Below, one piece after another: positions 44,435 through 53,144 of a stretch of DNA of 64,000 nt (the stretch's first letter is position 1; every line of letters begins with the position of its first letter). The stretch spans positions 930,596 through 994,595 of the forward strand of contig NZ_KI421504.1 of the NCBI RefSeq assembly GCF_000473165.1, written 5' to 3'. Made by a program: the position numbers and the translations under genes. Below the pieces are notes generated by a model that did no database searches, had not been told where the DNA came from, and saw only the letters and a list, made by a program, of their open reading frames with translations. The DNA comes from Leisingera aquimarina DSM 24565. GTDB taxonomy: Bacteria; Pseudomonadota; Alphaproteobacteria; Rhodobacterales; Rhodobacteraceae.

Positions 44435-46771
44435 TTATTCGCCGTAGGGCACCCAGATGTTCTTAATCTCGGTGGCTTCCTGTAGGAACCGTTTGCTGTG
44501 GTCCTGCGTCCAGTCGGTGGCGGTACGGTTGTTGACCCAGGTCCGTTTTAGATTGCCCGCCGATGCGGCTTCGATCGCCGCCGACAGATCGGTGGAGGAA
44601 AAGCTCCAGACCGCATCCACGTTCAAATGCGAGGCCAGCGGTTTTGCCAGCTCGGCGTGGCTGCCGGTCAGGATGTTGACCACGCCTGCGGGCACGTCTG
44701 ATGTCTCCAAAACCTGATAAAAATCAGTGGCCGCCAGCGGGAAGGGTTCGGAGGCCGCGAGCACCACCCGGTTGCCCATGGCAATGGCCGGCGCCATTGC
44801 CGAGACCAGACCCAGAAGCGGTGCCTCATCGGCGCAAAGCGCGCCAATCACACTGGCGGGTTCCTTCATTGCCAGCGCCACGCCGCGGATCGGTACACCG
44901 TGGACCTGGCCGTCGTATTTGTCGGCCCATGCAGCTGCAGTGAACAGGCGCTGGATCGAGGCCTCGATCTCTGCCGCGCCGCTCTTCTTGCCGGTCATTG
45001 CATCGATGCGGGCGGCAAACTCCGCGGCTCGGGCTGAGAGGTTCTCGCCAATATAGTATAGGATCTGTGCCCGCAGATGGCCGGTGGTCTTGGACCATTT
45101 TCCGGCACTGGCGGCGGCTTCAACTGCGTTGCGGACGTCCTTGCGGTTGGCAAGGCCGACGTGGCCCAGCAGCGCGCCGGACTTGCCATAGACCGCTCGG
45201 GAGTAACCGCTGTCGGGGCGGGTCTGCTTGCCGCCGACATACATCTTGGCAGTACGGTCCAGCGGGTCCGCCGGGGCGCCATTGCCCTCAAATGCTTCCA
45301 CTTTGGTCAGCGGTTTCGCCTTGGCTTTTGACCGGGTGTATGCCGCCAAGCCTTCCCAACCGCCCTCGCGGCCAAAGCCGCTTTCGCGCACGCCGCCAAA
45401 ACCCGCAGCGGCGTCGAACATGTTGGTACCGTTGATCCAGACAACGCCGGCCGCCAGTTTCGGCGCAACGCCGAGCGCCAGGTTTACGTTCTCGGTCCAA
45501 AGCGTCGCAGCAAGGCCGTAGCGGGTATTGTTGGCCAGCTCCACCGCTTCTTCCGGAGTGCGGAAGGTGCAGGAGACCAGCACCGGACCAAAGATCTCTT
45601 CCTGCATCAGCGGATCGGCAGGCGACAGGCCTTCAATCAGCGTCGGCGGGTAGAAACAGCCGCCTGCGGGCATCTGCACCTGGGCCTGGTGCATGGTACC
45701 TGCCAGGTTGGAGGCGACCATGCTGGAAATAGTGTCCAACTGCACCGGATCGACTACGGCGCCCACGTCGATGCACTTGTCCAACGGGTTGCCGATACGC
45801 AAGCCGTCCATTCTGACCTTTAGTTTGGTGTGGAACCGCCCGGCAATGCCTTCCTGCACCAGCAGGCGCGAGCCTGCGCAACAAACCTGGCCCTGGTTGA
45901 ACCAGATCGCATCGACCAGACCCTCGATAGCTGAATCAATATCAGCATCGTCAAAAACGATGTAAGGGGACTTGCCGCCCAGCTCCAGCGTCAGCGTCTT
46001 GCCGCTGCCTGCGGTGGCTTCGCGGATCCGGCGGCCAACAGAGGTGGAGCCGGTGAAGGCAATCTTGTCTACATCCGCTGCAGTGATCATTTCGCCCGCG
46101 GCGCCATCGCCAGTGACGATGTTGACAACACCCTTAGGCAGACCCGCCTGATGGCAGATGTCGGCAAACAAAAGCGCTGTGAGCGAGGTGTATTCCGCAG
46201 GCTTCAGCACCACCGTGTTGCCCATCGCAATGGCAGGCGCGATCTTCCAGGCCAGCATCAAGAGCGGGAAATTCCACGGTATGATCTGGCCGCAGACGCC
46301 CAGGGCTTCGGCGTCCGGCAGTTCGCTTTCCATCAGCTGAGCCATGCCGGCGTGGTAGTAGAAATGCCGCTGGGCCAGCGGGATGTCGATGTCGCGGGAT
46401 TCGCGGATCGGCTTTCCGTTGTCCAGCGTTTCAAGCACTGCAAACAGGCGCGCGTGTTTCTGCAACAGCCGGGCAATGGCATAGAGGTACGTGGCGCGGC
46501 CTGCGCCCCCGAGACCGGCCCAGCTGCCCTGCGCCTTGCGTGCGGCTTCAACCGCAGCATCCACATCCGCCTGCGTGGCCTGAGTCAGCGTCGCCAGCAC
46601 TTCGCCGGTGGCCGGGTTTTTACTGTCGAATCCATCGCCTGGGACGGTGAATTCGCCATTGATGAAATGGCCAAAGCGGCTGCCCTGATCAACCAGCCAG
46701 GCCAGTGCCTCGGCTGCGCTTTCGGGGGCGGGGCCGTATTCCATGGTGTCGAAAATCTCTTTGATGGTCAT
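44435..46771 (-). CDS. ALDH16-type aldehyde dehydrogenase with second, inactive domain
   Basis: At 778 residues this is far longer than a normal aldehyde dehydrogenase (about 480-500). Residues 1-500 form a full enzyme: IIPWNFPLL, FTGSTSVG, base E263 in LELGGKSP, catalytic C297 in GQVCCAGSR, and EEIFGPVLV. The rest repeats an aldehyde dehydrogenase-like fold (APAIAMGNRVVLAASEPFPL) but lacks a catalytic cysteine motif. This is the layout of the ALDH16 family, known from animals and marine alphaproteobacteria. It follows deoC by 11 bases and may oxidise the acetaldehyde that DeoC releases. Confidence 0.92.
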   Translation of the reverse strand: MTIKEIFDTMEYGPAPESAAEALAWLVDQGSRFGHFINGEFTVPGDGFDSKNPATGEVLATLTQATQADVDAAVEAARKAQGSWAGLGGAGRATYLYAIARLLQKHARLFAVLETLDNGKPIRESRDIDIPLAQRHFYYHAGMAQLMESELPDAEALGVCGQIIPWNFPLLMLAWKIAPAIAMGNTVVLKPAEYTSLTALLFADICHQAGLPKGVVNIVTGDGAAGEMITAADVDKIAFTGSTSVGRRIREATAGSGKTLTLELGGKSPYIVFDDADIDSAIEGLVDAIWFNQGQVCCAGSRLLVQEGIAGRFHTKLKVRMDGLRIGNPLDKCIDVGAVVDPVQLDTISSMVASNLAGTMHQAQVQMPAGGCFYPPTLIEGLSPADPLMQEEIFGPVLVSCTFRTPEEAVELANNTRYGLAATLWTENVNLALGVAPKLAAGVVWINGTNMFDAAAGFGGVRESGFGREGGWEGLAAYTRSKAKAKPLTKVEAFEGNGAPADPLDRTAKMYVGGKQTRPDSGYSRAVYGKSGALLGHVGLANRKDVRNAVEAAASAGKWSKTTGHLRAQILYYIGENLSARAAEFAARIDAMTGKKSGAAEIEASIQRLFTAAAWADKYDGQVHGVPIRGVALAMKEPASVIGALCADEAPLLGLVSAMAPAIAMGNRVVLAASEPFPLAATDFYQVLETSDVPAGVVNILTGSHAELAKPLASHLNVDAVWSFSSTDLSAAIEAASAGNLKRTWVNNRTATDWTQDHSKRFLQEATEIKNIWVPYGE

Positions 46772-46782
46772 GTGTTCAGCCC

Positions 46783-47772
46783 TCAGCCCATGGAATGGCG
46801 GTAGCCGGCGGAGTATGCCCCGGTGACATGGTGTTCCAGCTGACGCTCGATATCGCCCAGCAGTGACGAGGCGCCAAAGCGGAACAGATCGGGCTGCAGC
46901 CAGCGGTCGCCCAGTTCGTCCTTCATCAGCGCCAGATAGACGAGTGCATCCTTGGCCTTGGAGATACCGCCAGCGGGCTTGTAGCCGACCCGATAGCCGG
47001 TGCGGTCGTAATAGTCGCGGATCGCCCGGATCATCACCAGGCTGACAGGCAGGGTGGCGTTGACGCTTTCTTTGCCGGTGGAGGTCTTGATGAAATCGGC
47101 CCCTGCCATCATGCAGATCAGCGAGGCGCGCGCCACATTGCGCAAGCTGCCCAGCTCGCCGGTTGCGAGGATCGCCTTCACATGAGCATCCCCGCAGGCC
47201 TTGCGAAAGGCTTTCATCTCGTCATACAGCGCCTGCCAGTTGCCGGTCAGCACGTGGCGGCGCGATATCACGATGTCGATTTCCTCAGCGCCTGCCTTGA
47301 CGCTTTCCTCAATCTCCGCCAGCCGCAGGTGGAAGGGCGACAGGCCGGCCGGGAAGCCGGTGGAAACTGCGGCAACCGGAATGCCGGTGCCTTCCAGCGC
47401 TTTGACGGCGGTGGGGATCATGTCGTGATAGACGCAGACCGCCCCGGTGGTGAGGCTCTCCATCCCCAAAGTGCGCAGAACGCCAGGGCTGACCGGCTGG
47501 CGGGCCTTGGCGCACAGACGGCGGACACGGCCCTCGGTGTCGTCACCGGAGAGCGTGGTGAGGTCAATGAGGCTGATGGCCTTCAGCAGCCAGGCAGCCT
47601 GATGGTCTTTCTTCACGCTGCGGCGGCCCGGCAGGGTGGCGCAGCGGCGTTCGATGGCCGATGTATTGGCCTGCACGGCGGCGACCCAGTCCAGGTCCAG
47701 CGCGATGCCCGGATTGCGCGGTTCGGCCAGCTGCGGCAGCTGCGCGCTTCGTTCAGCGATTTGGCTTTCCAT
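46783..47772 (-). CDS. deoC: Deoxyribose-phosphate aldolase (long form)
   Basis: DeoC splits 2-deoxyribose 5-phosphate into acetaldehyde and glyceraldehyde 3-phosphate. The 329-residue protein has the Schiff-base lysine in GADFIKTSTGKES and the second lysine in VGYKPAGGIS. It is longer than E. coli DeoC (about 259) because of an N-terminal extension of about 70 residues, closer to the eukaryotic-type length. The ATG at 47772 follows a TGAGGA site. A 19-base palindrome lies 22 bases upstream. The downstream ALDH16 gene forms an operon with it. Confidence 0.94.
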   Translation of the reverse strand: MESQIAERSAQLPQLAEPRNPGIALDLDWVAAVQANTSAIERRCATLPGRRSVKKDHQAAWLLKAISLIDLTTLSGDDTEGRVRRLCAKARQPVSPGVLRTLGMESLTTGAVCVYHDMIPTAVKALEGTGIPVAAVSTGFPAGLSPFHLRLAEIEESVKAGAEEIDIVISRRHVLTGNWQALYDEMKAFRKACGDAHVKAILATGELGSLRNVARASLICMMAGADFIKTSTGKESVNATLPVSLVMIRAIRDYYDRTGYRVGYKPAGGISKAKDALVYLALMKDELGDRWLQPDLFRFGASSLLGDIERQLEHHVTGAYSAGYRHSMG

Positions 47773-47794
47773 TCGGGGAGTCCTCAGCAGAGTT

Positions 47795-47813
47795 CCGTGC
47801 GAAATTCGCACGG
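47795..47813. promoter_or_regulatory. Palindromic operator before deoC
   Basis: CCGTGCGAAATTCGCACGG is a perfect inverted repeat of nine-base arms around one central A, 22 bases upstream of the deoC ATG. The site probably lies at or just after the transcription start and fits repression by a LacI-, DeoR- or GntR-like protein. No such regulator gene is adjacent in this window. The remaining 47814-48018 shows only the AT-rich divergent promoter area. Confidence 0.6.
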
Positions 47814-48018
47814 GTGCGGCATATTGGCAAGCAAACGCCAAGGGGACGAGCAGGTTTTTTGACTGAATGGACAAAAAATATGTGAAATTGCCGGAATGCA
47901 CACTCCGTGAACTGGAATGAACGGGGGCATCTGGTAAGAATTCGTCTTTTACGCTTCTTGTGGGCAAGCTCCGCGCATTCCAGTGGCAGAATCGTCCTTA
48001 CATGCTAAATTTAGCGGT

Positions 48019-49947
48019 ATGAGCAGTGCAGAACCCCATATCAGCGAAAATACGCGCCCGATTATCCGCCAGTTGGATGACAGCGCCATCAACCGGATTG
48101 CGGCCGGCGAGGTGGTGGAACGGCCCGCTTCGGCGGTCAAGGAACTGGTGGAAAATGCCATTGACGCTGGCGCTACCCGCATCACGGTGGAGATCGCCGA
48201 TGGCGGCAAGACCCTGATCCGGGTGACGGATGACGGCTGCGGCATGACACCGGAAGACCTGCCGCTGGCGCTGAGCCGTCATGCGACCTCCAAGATTGAC
48301 GGTTCCGACCTGCTCAATATCCATACCTTTGGCTTCCGCGGCGAGGCGCTGCCCTCGCTTGGCGCGGTGGGGCGGCTGACGATCACCAGCCGGGCGGAAG
48401 GGCATGAAGCGGCGCAAATCCGGGTGTCGGGCGGCAGGCTGGAGCCAGTGAAACCGGCGGCGCTGCGGGCAGGCACCATTGTCGAACTGCGCGATCTGTT
48501 TTTTGCCACCCCGGCGCGGCTCAAGTTCATGCGTACGGACCGGGCCGAGAGCCAGGCGATTTCTGACACGGTGAAACGGCTGGCAATGGCGGAGCCTTCG
48601 GTTGGCTTCACCTTGCGCGATGTCTCTGGCGGAAAAACGGGCGGCGGCGAGGGGCGGGTGACCTTCCGTGCCGACCCCTTGCCGGGCGATCTGTTCGACG
48701 CGCTGCACGGGCGGCTGGCCTCGGTGCTGGGGCGTGAATTTTCCGAAAACGCACTGAAGATCGACGCCACCCGCGAAGGGATCCGGCTTTATGGCTATGC
48801 GGCGCTGCCAACCTATTCGCGCGGGGCGGCGGTGGCGCAGTTCTTGTTCGTGAACACGCGCCCGGTGAAGGATAAGATGCTGACCGGCGCGCTCAGGGCG
48901 GCCTATTTCGATTTCCTGAGCCGCGACCGGCACCCGGCGGCGGCGCTGTTCATCGATTGCGACCCGCAGCTGGTCGACGTGAATGTGCATCCCGCCAAAT
49001 CCGAGGTGCGGTTCCGAGATCCCGGATTGGCACGCGGGCTGATCGTGTCTGCCCTGCGCCATGCGCTGGCAGAGGCCGGGCACCGCGCCTCAACCACAGT
49101 GGCCGGTGCGACGCTTGGGGCGATGACGCCGGAGCAGCCCACGGCCACCGGCGCGCCGCGGATCTATCAGATGGACCGGCCGTCGCTGGGCGCGCGCAGC
49201 AGTGCTTACGCGGCGCAATCCCCCGGTTTGCCGCAGGCGTCTCCCTTGGATGCGCCGCCATCGCCGGGTTTTGCCGAATTGCAGGGAGCCTTCAGCGGGC
49301 AGGTCACAGAGGTGCCCGTGGCTCCAATGGCCCCGGGTCAGGCTTCGGATGCGCCCGGGGCCGAAGCCCTGCCGCTGGGTGCGGCACGCGGTCAGGTGCA
49401 TGAAAACTACATCATCGCCCAGACCCGCGACGGCATGGTCATCGTTGACCAGCACGCCGCCCATGAGCGGCTGGTTTATGAAAAGCTGAAACACCAGATG
49501 GCCGAGAACGGCGTCGCCGCACAGGCGCTGCTGATCCCGGAGATTGTCGAGCTCAGCGACAATGACTGTGCTTGCCTCTTGGGCGTGGCGGAGGAGCTGG
49601 CAAAGTTCGGCCTTGGCATCGAGCCCTTTGGCGGCAATGCCGTTGCCGTGCGCGAAACCCCGGCGATCCTGGGCGAGGTCAATGCCGAGGCGATGCTCAA
49701 GGACATTCTGGATGAGCTGTCGGACCAAGGCGAAAGCCAGCTGGTGCAAGCCAAGATCGAAGCAATCCTGAGCCGGGTAGCTTGCCATGGCTCGATCCGC
49801 TCAGGGAGGCGGATGCGGGGCGAGGAGATGAACGCGCTCTTGCGGGAGATGGAGGCAACGCCCCATTCCGGCCAGTGCAACCATGGCCGCCCCACCTATG
49901 TGGAACTGAAACTGACAGATATCGAGCGCCTGTTCGGGCGCACCTGA
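48019..49947 (+). CDS. mutL: DNA mismatch repair protein MutL
   Basis: MutL links mismatch recognition to strand removal. The 642-residue protein has the GHKL ATPase domain (INRIAAGEVVERPASAVKEL, DDGCGM, FGFRGEALPSLGAVG), a Pro/Ala-rich linker (about 340-440) and the dimerisation domain. The latter keeps the endonuclease signature DQHA-AH-E-RLVY-E at 477-488 plus QCNHGRPTYVEL, so it should nick DNA itself, as in bacteria without MutH. The start at 48019 is chosen over an in-frame GTG at 47983, which lacks a ribosome site. Confidence 0.95.
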   Translation: MSSAEPHISENTRPIIRQLDDSAINRIAAGEVVERPASAVKELVENAIDAGATRITVEIADGGKTLIRVTDDGCGMTPEDLPLALSRHATSKIDGSDLLNIHTFGFRGEALPSLGAVGRLTITSRAEGHEAAQIRVSGGRLEPVKPAALRAGTIVELRDLFFATPARLKFMRTDRAESQAISDTVKRLAMAEPSVGFTLRDVSGGKTGGGEGRVTFRADPLPGDLFDALHGRLASVLGREFSENALKIDATREGIRLYGYAALPTYSRGAAVAQFLFVNTRPVKDKMLTGALRAAYFDFLSRDRHPAAALFIDCDPQLVDVNVHPAKSEVRFRDPGLARGLIVSALRHALAEAGHRASTTVAGATLGAMTPEQPTATGAPRIYQMDRPSLGARSSAYAAQSPGLPQASPLDAPPSPGFAELQGAFSGQVTEVPVAPMAPGQASDAPGAEALPLGAARGQVHENYIIAQTRDGMVIVDQHAAHERLVYEKLKHQMAENGVAAQALLIPEIVELSDNDCACLLGVAEELAKFGLGIEPFGGNAVAVRETPAILGEVNAEAMLKDILDELSDQGESQLVQAKIEAILSRVACHGSIRSGRRMRGEEMNALLREMEATPHSGQCNHGRPTYVELKLTDIERLFGRT

Positions 49948-49978
49948 ACAAGAACCCCCGGTAAAGGGAGGACGAGCA

Positions 49979-51361
49979 GTGACACTGGAACAGACCCAAT
50001 GGGTCATTTACGCGCTGGCCGGGCTGGCCGCGGTTTTTGCCCTGGCAGGATTGCGTCTACGCGGGGCAGCGCGGCAGCTGGAACATGCCAATGCAGGTCT
50101 GAACCAGGAGGCGGCCGGGCTTCGGGCGGAGCTCAAGCGGCTGCCGGAACTGAACGATGAGCTGACAACGCTGCGCCGCACCGGCGAAAACGAACGCGCC
50201 GCCCGCTATCAGGCCGAGGCGCAGGTGCAGGCCTTGAAGGCCGAGCATGCGGCACGGCTGGAAGAGCTCAGCCACATGAACCAGCAGATGGAACACAAGT
50301 TTGCATCGCTGGCCTCTGGCGTGCTGAAGCAGAACTCGGAAAACTTCCTGAGCCTGGTCAGCGAACGCTTTCAGGCGCACAGCAAATCGGCGGATGCGGA
50401 TCTGGCCAAGCGCCATGCCGCCATCGAGGGGCTGGTGAAGCCGCTGGATCAGAAACTCGGCCAGTTTGGTGAGCGGATTAAGGAAATCGAGAAGGCCCGC
50501 AACGAGGCTTATGGCGCGATCCAGACGCAGGTGAAACATTTGGCCGATGGCCAAGCCGCGCTAGGCGGCGAGACCCGCAAGCTGGTGCAAGCGCTGCGCG
50601 CGCCCAAGACCCGCGGCCGTTGGGGTGAGATGCAGCTGCGCCAGGTATTCGAGATGGCCGGCATGGCCGAGCATGTTGACTATGAGCTGGAGAAAAGCGT
50701 CGGCACCGATGACGGGCTGCGCCGCCCCGATGCGATAGTGCGCATCCCCGGCGGCAAAAGCATCGTGGTGGACGCCAAGACCCCGCTGGAGGGTTATCTG
50801 GATTCGCTGGAAGCGGAGACACCCGATCAGCAGCAGGAGGCACTGCTGCGCCATTCGAGCCACGTGAAAACCCATGTGCGTCAGCTTGCGTCGAAATCAT
50901 ATCAAAGCGCGCTGGAAGAAACGCCGGATTTTGTGGTGATGTTCATCCCCGGTGAGACTTTTGTGTCCGCGGCGGCAGAGGCAGATCCGAGTTTGATTGA
51001 ATATGCCTTTGAAAACAAGGTGCTGATCGCCACGCCAACCACCCTTATGGCGCTGGTCAAGTCCATTGCCTATGGCTGGCAGCAGGAGAAGATGGCGGAA
51101 AATGCGGTCGAAGTCCAAAAGACTGCCAAGGAACTCTATGACCGGCTGGCGACGTTTTCCAAGAACCTCGCTTCGGTGGGCAAGTCACTGTCGTCATCGG
51201 TGAACAACTACAACAAGGCTGTCGGCTCGCTGGAAGCCCGTGTGCTGCCCTCGGCGCGCAAATTCGAGGCGATGGGCGTTGTCGCGCAAGGCGCAGAGCT
51301 GGAGGATCCCGGCCAGGTTGAAACCGAGCCGCGCCAGGTGGCGCTGCTGGCGGAGGAGTAA
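49979..51361 (+). CDS. rmuC: DNA recombination protein RmuC
   Basis: A 460-residue protein with one N-terminal membrane segment (WVIYALAGLAAVFALAGL), a long coiled coil (about 30-130) and the RmuC nuclease-like core (RGRWGEMQLRQVFEMAGM, IVVDAKTPLEGYL, IATPTTLMALVKSIAYGWQQEK). RmuC limits DNA inversions and recombination at repeats. The GTG start has a GGGAGG site. It follows mutL by 31 bases, and its stop abuts the GTG start of a cyclase gene, so all three are probably co-transcribed. Confidence 0.93.
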   Translation: MTLEQTQWVIYALAGLAAVFALAGLRLRGAARQLEHANAGLNQEAAGLRAELKRLPELNDELTTLRRTGENERAARYQAEAQVQALKAEHAARLEELSHMNQQMEHKFASLASGVLKQNSENFLSLVSERFQAHSKSADADLAKRHAAIEGLVKPLDQKLGQFGERIKEIEKARNEAYGAIQTQVKHLADGQAALGGETRKLVQALRAPKTRGRWGEMQLRQVFEMAGMAEHVDYELEKSVGTDDGLRRPDAIVRIPGGKSIVVDAKTPLEGYLDSLEAETPDQQQEALLRHSSHVKTHVRQLASKSYQSALEETPDFVVMFIPGETFVSAAAEADPSLIEYAFENKVLIATPTTLMALVKSIAYGWQQEKMAENAVEVQKTAKELYDRLATFSKNLASVGKSLSSSVNNYNKAVGSLEARVLPSARKFEAMGVVAQGAELEDPGQVETEPRQVALLAEE

Positions 51362-52666
51362 GTGCGGCTTCCGTCCGCATTCCGCAGGGGCAACCCGGGC
51401 GAGGCGGCGCTGCTGCGTGCGGCCGAGGTCGAGGCGGAGCGCATTGTTGCATTGTTGCGGATTGTTGTATCCGCCGGGCTGCTGGCAGCTCTGGTGCTGG
51501 CGGTTGATGCGGTGCAGACGGTGGACCAGGATTACCTTTGGCACCAGGTTGGTTTGGCCGCGGCAACCATACTGGCTTACATGGCGGTTGGAGGCCTGAG
51601 TTTCGCGGCTATCCGCAAAGGCGTGTTCCGGCACTGGATGATCTGGGCTGCCGTGACCGCGGACGGTGTCTTTCTTTTCCTGAATTCTTGGTTGTCTTTG
51701 GTGAATTCCGGGCTATCCGGTGAAGTTGTCTTTGCCATGCCTTCGGCCTGGATGGCACCGCTGATCCTGGCTTTTGGCGTGTTGCGTTTCAACCCGCTGC
51801 TGCTGGGATACCAAGTGCTGCTGGTTGCGGCCGGACTTTTGTGGCTGGTACTGTGGGAACCGGCGATCGTCTCTGACGCTGCCATGCAGCGGGTGCATCT
51901 GGCCATGGCCACTCCCCCCAATCTGATGCGGGTGCTGATGGTGGCGCTGGCCGGTTTGGTGCTGATGGTTGCAGCACTTCGGATGAGGGGACTGCTGCAC
52001 CGCTCCATAGAAGAAACGCGGCAGAAGGCCAATCTGACTCGCTATCTGCCGGCCCAGATGGCGGGCCGCCTTGCCGGCGGCGGGTTGGAGGCGCTGCAGG
52101 AAGGCCGCCAGCAGAAAATGGCGATCCTATTCATTGATATCCGCGGCTTCACCAGCTGGTGCGAGGGCCGCGAGCCGCAAGATGTCAGCAGCCTGATCAC
52201 CGAGTTCCGTACCCGTGTCGAAAAGGCGGCGGGTCAGACCGGCGGGCTGATCGACAAATACATCGGCGACGCAGCGATGATCCTGTTCGAGGGAGAGCGG
52301 GCTGCAGCGCGGGCGCTGGATTGCGCCGAAGGGTTGCTTGCGGAGATGGAGGATTGGCGCCAGGAACGGGAAACCGCTGGAGAAACCGGCCTGGCTGCAG
52401 GGATCGGAGTGCATTGGGGCGAGGTGTATTCAGGTGTCACAGGCACACAGGCACGGCTGGAGTATTCCGTGTTCGGAGACACTGTGAACACTGCGGCGCG
52501 GCTGGAACAGCTGACCAAGACGAATGGCATGGTGCTGATCGCGTCTGCAGCCTTGCTACAGGAATCCGGGACGGAGCCCGCGCGCGGCGGCTGGACAAAG
52601 CTGCCGGCGGAGCATTTGCGCGGACGCCGCAGCGGACTCGAGCTGTTCGGAAAGACGCAAGGCTAG
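51362..52666 (+). CDS. Membrane-bound class III adenylate/guanylate cyclase
   Basis: A 434-residue protein with six hydrophobic segments (about 30-210) and a C-terminal class III cyclase domain. Metal aspartates are D259 in FIDIRGFT and D303 in KYIGDAAM; transition-state residues are N376 and R380 in GDTVNTAARLE. K299 with S369 suits an ATP-using, K/T-type adenylate cyclase, though substrate choice is an inference. It starts at GTG immediately after the rmuC stop, so its translation is probably coupled to rmuC. cAMP targets are not visible here. Confidence 0.9.
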   Translation: MRLPSAFRRGNPGEAALLRAAEVEAERIVALLRIVVSAGLLAALVLAVDAVQTVDQDYLWHQVGLAAATILAYMAVGGLSFAAIRKGVFRHWMIWAAVTADGVFLFLNSWLSLVNSGLSGEVVFAMPSAWMAPLILAFGVLRFNPLLLGYQVLLVAAGLLWLVLWEPAIVSDAAMQRVHLAMATPPNLMRVLMVALAGLVLMVAALRMRGLLHRSIEETRQKANLTRYLPAQMAGRLAGGGLEALQEGRQQKMAILFIDIRGFTSWCEGREPQDVSSLITEFRTRVEKAAGQTGGLIDKYIGDAAMILFEGERAAARALDCAEGLLAEMEDWRQERETAGETGLAAGIGVHWGEVYSGVTGTQARLEYSVFGDTVNTAARLEQLTKTNGMVLIASAALLQESGTEPARGGWTKLPAEHLRGRRSGLELFGKTQG

Positions 52667-52753
52667 GCACCTCTCCATTTGCCACAGATCAAAGACTTAG
52701 GCGTTTGGCCTGCTGTTTGATATGCTGAGGCAGCGAACAGAAGGAATGAAGCT

Positions 52754-53077
52754 ATGCTGGAGATCTCAGCCCGTAAGGTGGCACAGGTGGCGATGATGGC
52801 CCGGGAGCTGGGCCGGGCCGAGGGCGAGCTGCGTGCCTTTATCGACCGGATGGGTGAGGACCAGCAGTCCGAACTGGTTGGCATCATGTGGGTCGGCCGC
52901 GGCAGTTTCGAGCCGGAGGAGCTGGGCGAGGCGATCTATACCGCCCGCCAGGAAGCTACCACGCCAACTGTCGATTATCTGCTCGGCACACCGCATCTGG
53001 CTGACAATCTTGAGGCTGGTATGGAGGCGCTGGGGATTGACGTGAACGATGTTGAAGATGATGTGATCGGCCGCTAG
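52754..53077 (+). CDS. DUF3775 family protein
   Basis: A 107-residue acidic protein. Its segments EISARKVAQVAMMARELG, LVGIMWVGRGSFEPEELGEA and VDYLLGTPHLADNLEAGME match the DUF3775 family, known mainly from alphaproteobacteria and without assigned function. The ATG is preceded by an AGAAGGA site. It is separated from the cyclase gene by 87 bases and ends at a two-way terminator. Confidence 0.82.
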   Translation: MLEISARKVAQVAMMARELGRAEGELRAFIDRMGEDQQSELVGIMWVGRGSFEPEELGEAIYTARQEATTPTVDYLLGTPHLADNLEAGMEALGIDVNDVEDDVIGR

Positions 53078-53101
53078 GGGTCGCACCGGATTAAAAGGTA
53101 T

Positions 53102-53128
53102 AAGGGCGCCGCAATCCGGCGCCCCTTG
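53102..53128. terminator. Two-way terminator between DUF3775 and saccharopine dehydrogenase genes
   Basis: AAGGGCGCCG pairs with CGGCGCCCCTT, with one extra C, around a short loop. TTGTTGTTT follows on the plus strand, and ATACCTTTTA follows on the minus strand. It lies between convergent genes. Confidence 0.75.
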
Positions 53129-53144
53129 TTGTTTCCAGCAACCA

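Noticed and set aside
52754-53077. Toxin or antitoxin gene
   Set aside because: The small acidic protein matches DUF3775 and has no partner gene in a toxin-antitoxin arrangement.
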